From Aestuariispira insulae (GTDB taxonomy: Bacteria > Pseudomonadota > Alphaproteobacteria > UBA8366 > Aestuariispiraceae), in the NCBI RefSeq assembly GCF_003385955.1, contig NZ_QRDW01000007.1, positions 62,001-126,000 on the forward strand: 64,000 nucleotides of DNA, written 5' to 3'. Below are positions 25,545-33,782 of the stretch, one piece after another. The notes under the pieces are model-generated. The model did no database searches, was not told the origin of the DNA, and worked only from the letters and a program-made list of their open reading frames with translations. The position numbers and the translations under genes were made by a program. Position 1 is the first letter of the stretch; each line of letters opens with the position of its first letter.

Positions 25545-26351
25545 TCAGCCGCCGGTCTGCTCTGCGATAATCGCGTCGATGCGACCGGACGCGTGCATCT
25601 CCTTAATGATCGCGTTGAACTTGGCCAGGAAATCCCCCATGAAAGGGAAATTGGCCGCCCCTGGCCCGGAAAAGCCCAGATAGCCCTTCTCCACCGTCAG
25701 GGTTGCGGCTTCAGCCAGTTTTTCCGAATCCGCTTTCACTTCTCCGGCCGCCTCCAGCTTCTTCATCTCACTCAGAATATTCAGCCGGTCATTAATGAAA
25801 CAATCGCCGCGCCCCAACAGCATCTTTTTCAAATTCAACTGGGTCGATTTGGCTTCCTGCATCTTAATCTCGCCTGCCTCAACCAGGGCCATGAACGCGT
25901 CCCCGCCGGAGGCATAGCCCGTATTATTCACAAAAACCAAACCTTTGTAATCATCAGGAAAACTCTTCGGCGCCCGTTCCGCTATCACCGCTTCACGGCA
26001 ATAAACAACAGTGGTCTCATCCAGAATCGGCTCGGAATAAGGCGTGATCCAAGGCCGGAGACTGGGCCGGTGATAAGGCGGATAAAGTGCAAAACCATCA
26101 CCTTTTTCAATGCTGGAAAGCGCCCGCTTCCAGGGCACCATTTCGATGGTGACCTCATAATCCCCCATCTTGGCAAAGGCTTCCTTGAGAATCGCCGTAT
26201 AGATCCCGCGTTCTTCCCCGCCTTCCTTATAGGAATAAGGCGGATAGGCATTATCGCCGTATATTGTCACCTGCTGTGCCGCCTGGGTCAGGCTCACCGA
26301 TGACATCAGGGCCACCAATGCGGCAAGCGGGACCAGTTTCTTTCCAAGCAT
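25545..26351 (-). CDS. Orphan periplasmic solute-binding protein (SBP_bac_3-like)
   Basis: A 268-residue exported protein with a signal peptide (about 1-24, SLTQA/AQQ). After cleavage: VTIYGDNAYPPYSYKEGGEERGIYTAILKEAF, then VPWKRALSSIEKGDGFALYPPY, matching solute-binding protein family 3 in fold but not obviously a standard amino acid binder. The sequence WKRAL aligns with WRRAL and WKRCL in the two other orphan proteins here. No transporter genes are adjacent. AAGGGAG precedes the ATG. Its terminator at 25489-25523 shows it is a monocistronic unit. Confidence 0.82.
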   Translation of the reverse strand: MLGKKLVPLAALVALMSSVSLTQAAQQVTIYGDNAYPPYSYKEGGEERGIYTAILKEAFAKMGDYEVTIEMVPWKRALSSIEKGDGFALYPPYHRPSLRPWITPYSEPILDETTVVYCREAVIAERAPKSFPDDYKGLVFVNNTGYASGGDAFMALVEAGEIKMQEAKSTQLNLKKMLLGRGDCFINDRLNILSEMKKLEAAGEVKADSEKLAEAATLTVEKGYLGFSGPGAANFPFMGDFLAKFNAIIKEMHASGRIDAIIAEQTGG

Positions 26352-26465
26352 CTTTCAACTCCCTTGATTGACAGGAAAGACACTCATGCAACCCGTTCGA
26401 TAAGAAAGCTAACAAAGACCGGTTTATTTTTGATTAATCATGAAAAAACCCTTTAAGCCCTGGCC

Positions 26466-28307
26466 TTACTTCCCGCCGCCATGGGCCTCTGCCTCCGCCT
26501 GCAGCAGGGCTTTCACATAGGCCGACAGCAAGGTATTCTTGTCCGTCATGCCAGCCACCGTCATGCTGTCCTCATCCTCCACCACCGGCAAGCGGTCCAG
26601 ATCCCAGCGCTCCATCAGGGTGATCGCCTGGGCCAGGGACTGGTCTACGGTCAGCACCACCGGATACAGCCTGGAAAACATCTGTGCTTCGATCGCATCC
26701 TGGTTGGCCAGAGGATCAAAGGCCACATCTTTGACATCCTCCAGCCCGATGGTGCCGATAAACCGGTGACCGTTTTCCACCACAACCACCTCCGCGTCTT
26801 CCGGCTGGGTATGTAGAAAATCAATCAACTCCATCAGTTTGGTGGTGGATTCCACCGACTGGAACTCCCTTTTGACCACATCGCCCACTACCTGCTGGCG
26901 CAGGATCTGCATGGCCCGCGCCCCGTCCAACTCAACGTCCGCCCGCTTCAATTGCCAGATATAATAGGATTTTCCAAGCAGGCTGTGGACCAGAACGGAC
27001 GAGACCGCCGCGCCCGACATAACCCCGATGGTGATCTTGAAATCGCCCAACAGTTCAAAAATGATCAGGATCGTCGAAATCGGCGCACCCAGAACCGCTG
27101 CAGAGGTCGCCGCCATGCCAACAATAGCATAAAGCCCTGTATGAATATTGAGGTCGGGGACAAACCCGGCTGCGATGATGCCAAAGGCGGACCCGACAAT
27201 CGCCCCGATAAAAAGGGAGGGGGAAAATACGCCGCCGCCAAAGCCGCCACCGATAGAGACCGCGGTCGCCGCGGTTTTCATCACCACCAGCAACAGCAAC
27301 AGCTCGACCCCGATATTCAACCCTTCATTCAGCGCCAGGGTCGTCGTGTCATACCCAACGCCCAGCACCTGGGGAAAAACCAACGCCATCCCACCAATCA
27401 TCAGCCCCGCGATCCCCGGTTTCAGCCAGAGCGGAATCTTGACCTTCTTGACCTTATCCTCAGCGAAAAAGATCGACCACATGAAGATGATCGCAGCAAA
27501 ACCGCTGACGATGCCCAACAGAATGAAGGCCGGGAATTCCCAATAGGTGGTGATCTCATAATGCGGCAATACATAGGCCGGGAAATCGCCGTAATGCACT
27601 CTTGTGATCATGGTGCCGATCACGGAAGAAAGCACCACCGGCGCAAAGGCGGAAAGCGCATAATGGCGCAACACCACCTCCAGCGCAAAAAACACCCCCG
27701 CGATCGGCGCATTGAAAGATGCCGCCACGCCCGCCGCCACCGCACAGCCCAGCAAGGTATGGCGATGATGGGGTTCAAGCCTCATCTTCAGCGCCACCCA
27801 GGTTGAAACCGTCGAGGTCAGATGCAAAATCGGCCCCTCGCGCCCGACCGACGCGCCGGCCCCGATGGAAAGCGCGCTGGCCATGGCCCCCAACAAACCG
27901 CGTTTGACCGGCATTTCCGCACCATGAAGGGCGTTACGCTCAATGATATTGGCGATGCCCTGACCGCGACCACCTTCCAACAGCCGATGATTGATCCAGC
28001 CGACCAGAAGCCCCCCCAATGTCGGTGCCAGCAGGACGTGCCACCATTGCAGACGGATGATGCGGGAGGTCAATTGCTCCGCCTCTTCCCGATGGCTTGC
28101 CGAACCTTCGATGAAGAGCGCCAGAAACTCCTGCGCCATATCAATGTCAGAACTGTATAAAAGCCAATGTAGAACCGTGATCACTTCCCGGAAAGCTAGG
28201 GCCACATAGGCCCCGATCACCCCAATCACCACGGCCAGGAACAGCAGCACGAGATTTTCATGCAGCAGAAGCGCCTTGATCTTGGCAGCGATATCCCGAT
28301 ACGGCAT
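26466..28307 (-). CDS. ClC-family chloride channel/transporter with CBS pair
   Basis: A 613-residue integral membrane protein. The ClC core has the selectivity motifs GAGASVGREGPILHL (with the gating glutamate in GREGP), a GGRGQGI first motif and GGGFGGGVFSPSLFIGA. The C-terminus (about 470-600) holds two CBS domains (VVENGHRFIGTIGLEDV and DLDRLPVVEDEDSMTVAGM), which usually bind adenine nucleotides and tune gating. Gating Glu suggests a Cl-/H+ exchanger, but the external-glutamate partner was not checked. It follows rnhA on the same strand after a 94-base gap containing a cruciform-like hairpin. Confidence 0.93.
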   Translation of the reverse strand: MPYRDIAAKIKALLLHENLVLLFLAVVIGVIGAYVALAFREVITVLHWLLYSSDIDMAQEFLALFIEGSASHREEAEQLTSRIIRLQWWHVLLAPTLGGLLVGWINHRLLEGGRGQGIANIIERNALHGAEMPVKRGLLGAMASALSIGAGASVGREGPILHLTSTVSTWVALKMRLEPHHRHTLLGCAVAAGVAASFNAPIAGVFFALEVVLRHYALSAFAPVVLSSVIGTMITRVHYGDFPAYVLPHYEITTYWEFPAFILLGIVSGFAAIIFMWSIFFAEDKVKKVKIPLWLKPGIAGLMIGGMALVFPQVLGVGYDTTTLALNEGLNIGVELLLLLVVMKTAATAVSIGGGFGGGVFSPSLFIGAIVGSAFGIIAAGFVPDLNIHTGLYAIVGMAATSAAVLGAPISTILIIFELLGDFKITIGVMSGAAVSSVLVHSLLGKSYYIWQLKRADVELDGARAMQILRQQVVGDVVKREFQSVESTTKLMELIDFLHTQPEDAEVVVVENGHRFIGTIGLEDVKDVAFDPLANQDAIEAQMFSRLYPVVLTVDQSLAQAITLMERWDLDRLPVVEDEDSMTVAGMTDKNTLLSAYVKALLQAEAEAHGGGK

Positions 28308-28320
28308 GCGCGCGCGATCT

Positions 28321-28362
28321 CCAGAAAAGATAAGCCATCTTAACGGCTTAATCGATTTCTGG
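28321..28362. repeat. Nested inverted repeat between rnhA and the ClC gene
   Basis: Outer arms CCAGAAA (28321-28327) and TTTCTGG (28356-28362) enclose inner arms TAAGCC (28331-28336) and GGCTTA (28345-28350). No T-run follows on the minus strand. It could fold as a leader structure or act as an operator of the ClC gene. Confidence 0.4.
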
Positions 28363-28401
28363 GAAGCCTTGCGCGTTCACAGCCACGTCATTTGGATAAT
28401 C

Positions 28402-28863
28402 TCATCCCTTGGGAACAGCCAATCGGGCCAACTCGTCCACCCGTTCATTTTCCAGATGCCCTGCATGGCCCTTGACCCATTTCCAGACCACATCATGAGG
28501 GGCCATGGCCGCCTCCAACCGCTGCCAGAGATCGGCGTTTTTGACCGGTTTTTTGGCTGCTGTTTTCCAGCCGTTTTTCTTCCAGCCATGGATCCATTTT
28601 GTGATCCCGTCGCGCACATAGATGCTGTCTGTGGTCAAAACCACTTTCTTCGGCCGTTTCAGGGCTTCCAGTGCGGCAATCGCCGCCATCAACTCCATCC
28701 GGTTATTGGTGGTGTCTTGCTCACCGCCGGACAGCTCTTTTTCCGTGCCCTTCCAGCGCAGCAGCGCGCCCCAGCCGCCCGGCCCCGGGTTCCCGGAACA
28801 GGCACCATCGGTGAAAATCTCAACCGGCAGCTCCGCCGATTTATCCGTCAATTCCCGCGTCAT
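28402..28863 (-). CDS. rnhA: Ribonuclease HI
   Basis: Cleaves the RNA strand of RNA-DNA hybrids. The 153 residues contain the catalytic set in order: Asp in [18 protein letters not shown], Glu in [10 protein letters not shown], Asp in [12 protein letters not shown] and a final Asp in [11 protein letters not shown] start at the ATG at 28863, four bases after the thrB stop codon; the longer frame (28890) would overlap thrB. Gene order ispH-thrB-rnhA is common in alphaproteobacteria. RNase HII is encoded separately at 58673-59278. Confidence 0.96.
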   Translation of the reverse strand: MTRELTDKSAELPVEIFTDGACSGNPGPGGWGALLRWKGTEKELSGGEQDTTNNRMELMAAIAALEALKRPKKVVLTTDSIYVRDGITKWIHGWKKNGWKTAAKKPVKNADLWQRLEAAMAPHDVVWKWVKGHAGHLENERVDELARLAVPKG

Positions 28864-28867
28864 GGCC

Positions 28868-29833
28868 CTATTCCCCGATCCCATAGGCACTTGGCCCGGT
28901 TACTGACTGATGGAACGTCAGATAACGCAGATATTCCATCGGGTCCTTCGGTTTGACGAAGGCCCCTTCCGGATGATTGATCCAGTCATACAGCCTCGTC
29001 AGCAGGAACCGCATGGCAGCGCCGCGTGCCAGAACCGGCAAGGCATCGATCTCGGCCTTGGAAAGCGCACGCTCCTTGCGATAATGGCCCAGCAACAGCT
29101 TTGCCTTGGTCATGTTGAAACTGCCGTCGCGCTCGAAACACCAGGCATTCAGGCAGATGGCCAGGTCATAAACCAGGAAATCCGTGCAGGCGAAATAGAA
29201 ATCAATGATGCCGGACAGGCTTTCCCCGCGATAAAAGACATTATCGGGGAACATATCCGCATGGATCACCCCACGCGGCAGGTCTTTGGGCCAGTTTGCT
29301 TCCAGAAAATCCAATTCGCGCGCAAGAAAATCAGTCAGCCCGGGTTTGACCTCATCCCCGCGCCCGCCACAGCTTTCCAGCAGCGGCCGCCAATTGCCAA
29401 CCGTCAGATTGTTTGCGCGTGTCCTGCCGTAATCCAGCCCCGCCACATGGAATTGCGCCATTGCCTTGCCCAGCTCCGCGCAATGAAAGGGATGGATCTT
29501 GCGTGGCCACATCCCTTCCAGAAAGGTGAACAGGGCCGCCGGGCGGCCTGACAGGCGGCGCAATGACTGGCCGTCACGGCCATTCACCGGCAAAGGGCAG
29601 CGGATCCCGCGATCGGCGAGATGTTCCATCAATTCCAGGAAAAACGGCAGATCATCTGCATTTACCCGTTTTTCATATAAGGTCAGGATGAAAGAATCCT
29701 GTTGGGTTTGCAGGAAAAAATTGGAGTTTTCCACCCCTTCCGCGATGCCCTTACAAGCCAGCACCTCACCGACATTATAGTCGGCGACAAAGGATTCGAG
29801 ATCGTCGTCGGTGACTTCCGTATAGACCGCCAT
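28868..29833 (-). CDS. thrB: Homoserine kinase (APH-fold type)
   Basis: Phosphorylates homoserine in threonine synthesis. This is the aminoglycoside-phosphotransferase-like form found in alphaproteobacteria, not the GHMP kinase of E. coli. The 321 residues show [22 protein letters not shown], a nucleotide-binding [10 protein letters not shown] segment, the catalytic loop [14 protein letters not shown] and the DFYFACTDF metal site. It lies between ispH and rnhA on the same strand, with 31 bases to ispH and 4 to rnhA, so the three are probably one transcript. Confidence 0.95.
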   Translation of the reverse strand: MAVYTEVTDDDLESFVADYNVGEVLACKGIAEGVENSNFFLQTQQDSFILTLYEKRVNADDLPFFLELMEHLADRGIRCPLPVNGRDGQSLRRLSGRPAALFTFLEGMWPRKIHPFHCAELGKAMAQFHVAGLDYGRTRANNLTVGNWRPLLESCGGRGDEVKPGLTDFLARELDFLEANWPKDLPRGVIHADMFPDNVFYRGESLSGIIDFYFACTDFLVYDLAICLNAWCFERDGSFNMTKAKLLLGHYRKERALSKAEIDALPVLARGAAMRFLLTRLYDWINHPEGAFVKPKDPMEYLRYLTFHQSVTGPSAYGIGE

Positions 29834-29864
29834 CAGTTAAGCCCTGTTCGATAACGTTTATGCC

Positions 29865-30809
29865 TCACGCCGTCAGCTGGCGCGGGAGTTTGAATTCGAC
29901 ATCTTCAACGGCCGTAACCACTTCTTCGACCTCTACCGCGTCAAAGTGCGACCGGCATGCGTCAATCACCTCGGCCACTAACTCTTCCGGCGCAGAAGCC
30001 CCGGCCGTGATTCCCAGCACCGAGATCCCCTCAAATACCGACCAATCGATATCGCGCGCGCGCTGGATCAGCATTGCATTGGCACAGCCGCTTTCCACCG
30101 CCACATCCACCAGACGCCTGGAATTGGAGGAATTCGGTGCCCCGATCACAAAAACCATGTCGCTGCGCCCCGCCACCTCACGAATCGCCACCTGGCGGTT
30201 GGTGGTGGCATAACAGATATCTTCCTTATTCGGCCCTTTGATTTCCGGGAAACGTTTGCGCAATGCCCCCAGGATATCTGCCGTCTCCCCCACGGACAGG
30301 GTTGTCTGCGTGGCATAGGCCAGAGGCTCACCTTCCGGCACCACCAATTTGTCCACATCGGCAACGGTTTCCACCAAGCTCATCGCACCCTCGGGCAACT
30401 GGCCCATGGTGCCGATCACCTCCGGATGGCCAGCATGCCCGATCAGGACAATATGACAGCCATTGCGATGATGGCGTTCGGATTCACGATGCACCTTGGA
30501 GACCAGCGGACAGGTGGCGTCCACATACAACATCTCCCGGCGGCTGGCTTCCGCCGGTACGGATTTCGGCACGCCATGGGCGGAAAAGATCACCGGCCGG
30601 TCATCCGGGCATTCATCCAGCTCGTCGACGAAGACAGCGCCCTTGGCCTCCAGGGTTTCCACCACAAAGCGGTTATGGACAATCTCATGGCGGACATAGA
30701 CCGGTGCGCCATATTTTTCCAAGGCGCGCTCCACGATCAGGATCGCACGGTCCACACCCGCACAAAAACCGCGCGGCCCTGCCAGCAATATCTTCAACGC
30801 GCCTGTCAT
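29865..30809 (-). CDS. ispH: 4-hydroxy-3-methylbut-2-enyl diphosphate reductase
   Basis: Last enzyme of the MEP pathway, making isopentenyl and dimethylallyl diphosphate. The 314 residues carry the three [4Fe-4S] cysteines in [12 protein letters not shown] (C16), [11 protein letters not shown] and ICYATTNRQ, together with HGVPKSV and the proton-relay Glu in the [11 protein letters not shown] region. Length is normal. It leads the ispH-thrB-rnhA run; its promoter must lie in the 114 bases shared with the divergent CDGSH gene. Confidence 0.97.
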   Translation of the reverse strand: MTGALKILLAGPRGFCAGVDRAILIVERALEKYGAPVYVRHEIVHNRFVVETLEAKGAVFVDELDECPDDRPVIFSAHGVPKSVPAEASRREMLYVDATCPLVSKVHRESERHHRNGCHIVLIGHAGHPEVIGTMGQLPEGAMSLVETVADVDKLVVPEGEPLAYATQTTLSVGETADILGALRKRFPEIKGPNKEDICYATTNRQVAIREVAGRSDMVFVIGAPNSSNSRRLVDVAVESGCANAMLIQRARDIDWSVFEGISVLGITAGASAPEELVAEVIDACRSHFDAVEVEEVVTAVEDVEFKLPRQLTA

Positions 30810-30923
30810 TTCATCCTCATCTGGTCATCTGGTATCACTTGCCGCCACCGGCAACTGGCTCTAGATTGGTAATTCACTTTGGCGCATGTTTATACCAGCA
30901 GGCCCGATGAAGGAAGAGCAGAG

Positions 30924-31163
30924 ATGTCTGATCCAGTCATAGCCTCAAAAACGCCCTATTCCATTGAGGTCGAAGCCGGCAAATCCTATTTCTGGTGCAG
31001 CTGCGGAAAATCGGCGAAACAGCCATTTTGCGATGGCTCCCACAAGGGATCCGACTTCGTGCCAATGAAATATAGCGCGGAAAAAGACCGAACCGTGTTT
31101 TTCTGCGGTTGCAAACATTCGCATAAACAACCACTGTGCGACGGCAGCCACAACAAGATTTAA
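30924..31163 (+). CDS. Tandem CDGSH iron-sulfur protein
   Basis: A 79-residue protein with two CDGSH motifs, CSCGKSAKQPFCDGSH and CGCKHSHKQPLCDGSH, each giving three Cys and one His for a [2Fe-2S] cluster. Tandem small CDGSH proteins of bacteria are soluble relatives of mitoNEET and are linked with redox or iron homeostasis. The ATG at 30924 follows GGAAGAG; the longer frame from 30879 lacks such a site. It is divergent from ispH, an Fe-S enzyme, and its 3' end is 50 bases before a lipoprotein gene. Confidence 0.92.
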   Translation: MSDPVIASKTPYSIEVEAGKSYFWCSCGKSAKQPFCDGSHKGSDFVPMKYSAEKDRTVFFCGCKHSHKQPLCDGSHNKI

Positions 31164-31213
31164 CTTTCTCACCAAAACCATCCGTCCAACCTGAGCCGAG
31201 GCCGACCAATCCC

Positions 31214-31747
31214 ATGTACAAGGCGCTGTCCGTAACCTTTTTGATTCTGACCGCTTCCCTGCTTTCCGCCTGCAGCAGCGATTTTTTCGCCGCCCCCGTG
31301 GAAGCCTCCTGCCCCGAAGCCCGCGTCCTGGACGGAGGCGCCAACTTGGTCCGGTATCAGCCCGGCGGCGGCCGCGACATCACCGATGTGCTGTTGGAAA
31401 CGGAATTCATTCGGGTGGCCGGTGAATGCAATGTCGATGACGAAATGGTCGAAGTCGGACTTCTGGTGGTTTTGGATGCCACCAAAGGCCCAGCGCTCGA
31501 ATCCGACCAGACAACCACGAGCATCATCATGGCGGTTACCGATTTGGACCGGAATATCATCAACCGCCGGACCATGGATATCAGTCTCGATTTCACCGGC
31601 AACCGTGGCAAAATCAGCTATCTGGAGCGTTTTCTGATCGATATCCCGCTCAAGGAAGGCCAGAAAGCCGATGATTTCGTGATTTTCCTGTCATTTGAAC
31701 TGAGCCGTGAAGAATATAAGTTCAATAAAAACTCTACTCTTTTCTGA
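31214..31747 (+). CDS. Lipoprotein of unknown function
   Basis: A 177-residue protein with a lipoprotein signal (LILTASLLSACSS; lipobox LSAC). The start at 31214 is chosen because the signal peptide begins there. The mature part has CPEARVLDGGANLVRYQPGGGRDITDVLLETEFIRVAGEC, an all-beta-looking region with two Cys and the repeated pattern typical of an envelope protein often found in Rhodospirillales. No known catalytic motif. It sits just upstream of the glycine riboswitch and is not coupled to gcvT. Confidence 0.7.
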   Translation: MYKALSVTFLILTASLLSACSSDFFAAPVEASCPEARVLDGGANLVRYQPGGGRDITDVLLETEFIRVAGECNVDDEMVEVGLLVVLDATKGPALESDQTTTSIIMAVTDLDRNIINRRTMDISLDFTGNRGKISYLERFLIDIPLKEGQKADDFVIFLSFELSREEYKFNKNSTLF

Positions 31748-31799
31748 TCTACCTAATTTAGCGTATTGACTTCTGTGCGACGCTCTATAGCTTAGGTGC

Positions 31800-32095
31800 G
31801 TCAGCCTACTGACGTGCGTGGGAGAGCTCACGATGCCCGGAGTTATTCGGGATGTCTTGACGCCGAAGGAGCAACCACCCCGGAATCTCTCAGGCAAAGG
31901 GACCGCGCACGGAAGGCATTCTGGAAAGTGATTGGCCGGGACTTAGGGATAGGAAAGGGCCATTCCACCGAAGGGGTAAGCCGGAACATCTTGGGATATT
32001 TTCCCGGAAGGATGTAAATGGTCACACTCTCAGGTTCGATGACAGAAGGGGTCCATCCGATCCGGTATAAGGATCGGCGTGGTAACTCAACCTGT
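31800..32095 (+). ncRNA. Tandem glycine riboswitch
   Basis: Two glycine aptamers lie in the 363-base non-coding leader of gcvT. The first has GGGAGAGC (31820-31827), GCCGAAGGAGCAA (31862-31874) and CTCTCAGGCAAAGGGAC (31887-31903). The second has TGGAAAGTG (31922-31930), ACCGAAGGGGTAA (31967-31979) and CTCTCAGGT...GACAGAAGGGG (32028-32051). These are the conserved core blocks of the family. An expression-platform hairpin follows at 32057-32077. Glycine binding normally turns on the cleavage operon. The outer limits are approximate. Confidence 0.95.
32057..32077 (+). promoter_or_regulatory. Expression-platform hairpin of the glycine riboswitch
   Basis: CCGATCC and GGATCGG form a 7-bp stem with a 7-base loop between the second aptamer and the gcvT ribosome-binding site (TAGGAGAA, 32096-32103). 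No U-run follows, so control is more likely at translation than termination. Confidence 0.5.
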
Positions 32096-32110
32096 TAGGA
32101 GAATGTGAGA

Positions 32111-33244
32111 ATGGCCGAGACGCCAGCCGCAAGCTGTAAGCGCACACCGCTCTTCGATCTCCATGTGGAATTGGGCGCCAAGATGGTCCCCTTTGCCGGT
32201 TACGAAATGCCGGTGCAATATCCGCTTGGAGTGTTGAAAGAACATAATCACACCCGCGAAAATGCCGGCCTTTTTGATGTTTCGCACATGGGACAGGCCT
32301 GGCTGGTCGGCGAAGATGCCGCCGCCGCGCTAGAAACCCTGGTGCCCGCCGAATTGCAGGCGTTGGAAGCCGGGCAGCAGCGCTATACCCAACTGTTGAA
32401 CGAAGACGGCACCATCCTGGATGACCTGATGGTCACCCGCCCGGTGGAAACCGAGAAACAGGACCGCCTCTATCTGGTGGTCAATGCTGCCTGCAAGGAT
32501 CAGGATTTCGCCCTGATCACCGAAAAGCTGGCTGGCCGCGCTAAATTGGAAATCATCGATGATCACGCCCTGATCGCGATCCAGGGTCCGAAGGCCGTTG
32601 ATGCGACCGCCGCGATTTTTGGTGATGTTGTGCGCACCCAATCCTTCATGAGCCAGCAGGTCCTGCCGTTTGAAGGCAAACCCTGCCTGATCAGCCGCTC
32701 TGGCTATACCGGTGAAGACGGCTATGAGATCTCTGTTCCTGCCGATCTGGCGGAAGCGCTCAGCCGTGCCTTCATCAATCAGGACATCGTTGAACCAATC
32801 GGCCTTGGCGCACGTGACTCTCTGCGCCTGGAAGCGGGCTTGTGCCTCTATGGCAACGATATCGACACCACCACGACCCCGATCGAAGCGGGCCTGATCT
32901 GGTCCATCGGCAAACGCCGTCGCGAAGAAGGCGGTTTCCCGGGGGCATCCGTGATCCAAAAACAGATCGCCGACGGTGTGGAACGCAAACGTGTCGGCAT
33001 CCAGCCGGAAGGCCGCGCACCTGCCCGTGAAGGCACCCCGGTCACCGATGGCAACGGCAATGAGATCGGCAAAATCACCAGCGGCGGCTTCGGCCCGACC
33101 GTGGGTGGGCCTGTCGCCATGGGCTATGTGGCCGCCTCCCACAAGGAGCCGGGCACAGCCATCCACCTTCTGGTCCGTGGCAAGGAAGTCCCGGCCAAGG
33201 TGGTCAAACTGCCTTTTGTGAAACCCGGCTTTTACCGCGGGTAA
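32111..33244 (+). CDS. gcvT: Glycine cleavage system aminomethyltransferase (T protein)
   Basis: Takes the aminomethyl group from lipoyl-GcvH to tetrahydrofolate, releasing ammonia and giving 5,10-methylene-THF. The 377 residues include FAGYEMPVQYPLGVLKEH, FDVSHMGQ, the folate-binding region SGYTGEDGYEI, and GLGARDSLRLEAGLCLYGNDID. I chose ATG 32111, seven bases after TAGGAGAA; the GTG at 32105 is too close. First gene of gcvT-gcvH-gcvP under a tandem glycine riboswitch. Confidence 0.98.
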   Translation: MAETPAASCKRTPLFDLHVELGAKMVPFAGYEMPVQYPLGVLKEHNHTRENAGLFDVSHMGQAWLVGEDAAAALETLVPAELQALEAGQQRYTQLLNEDGTILDDLMVTRPVETEKQDRLYLVVNAACKDQDFALITEKLAGRAKLEIIDDHALIAIQGPKAVDATAAIFGDVVRTQSFMSQQVLPFEGKPCLISRSGYTGEDGYEISVPADLAEALSRAFINQDIVEPIGLGARDSLRLEAGLCLYGNDIDTTTTPIEAGLIWSIGKRRREEGGFPGASVIQKQIADGVERKRVGIQPEGRAPAREGTPVTDGNGNEIGKITSGGFGPTVGGPVAMGYVAASHKEPGTAIHLLVRGKEVPAKVVKLPFVKPGFYRG

Positions 33245-33328
33245 TCAAACAATGCCGCCAAGGGCCGATAGCGGCCTGCGGCAAAGAACAATAAACGAAA
33301 CGAAAAACTAACTTTGGGAACGGTAGCA

Positions 33329-33697
33329 ATGACAATGAAATTCTCTGAAGAGCATGAATGGGTCCTGGTCAACGGTGACGTAGCCACCGTCGGCATCACC
33401 GACTTCGCCCAGCAGCAGCTTGGCGACGTGGTTTTCGTGGAATTGCCCGAAGTGGGCGATGAGATTGAAAAAGGCGGCGATGCGGGTGTTGTTGAATCCG
33501 TGAAAGCGGCCAGCGAAATCTATGCCCCGGTCACCGGCGAGATCGTTGAAGTGAACGAAGCCCTTGAGGCAGAGCCGAGCCTGGCCAATGAAGATCCGGA
33601 GGAAAAAGGCTGGTTCTTCAAGATCAAACTGTCCAACACCGCTGAACTGGACGACCTGATGGACGCGGACGCCTATAAGGCCTTCACCGAAGAGTAA
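33329..33697 (+). CDS. gcvH: Glycine cleavage system H protein
   Basis: Small lipoyl carrier of the glycine cleavage complex. The 122 residues contain the lipoylation site, the Lys in [19 protein letters not shown]. The N-terminus SEEHEWV and the acidic C-terminus are typical. The start is ATG 33329; another ATG two codons later and a TTG five codons earlier are possible. It follows gcvT by 84 bases and precedes gcvP by 85. Confidence 0.98.
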   Translation: MTMKFSEEHEWVLVNGDVATVGITDFAQQQLGDVVFVELPEVGDEIEKGGDAGVVESVKAASEIYAPVTGEIVEVNEALEAEPSLANEDPEEKGWFFKIKLSNTAELDDLMDADAYKAFTEE

Positions 33698-33782
33698 GCC
33701 TGGAACAGGCACTCTCTTTCGACAGAAGTTTTTCCGCGTTCAGCCGAACGCCACAGGATATTATTATCTGAGGAACCAAAAC

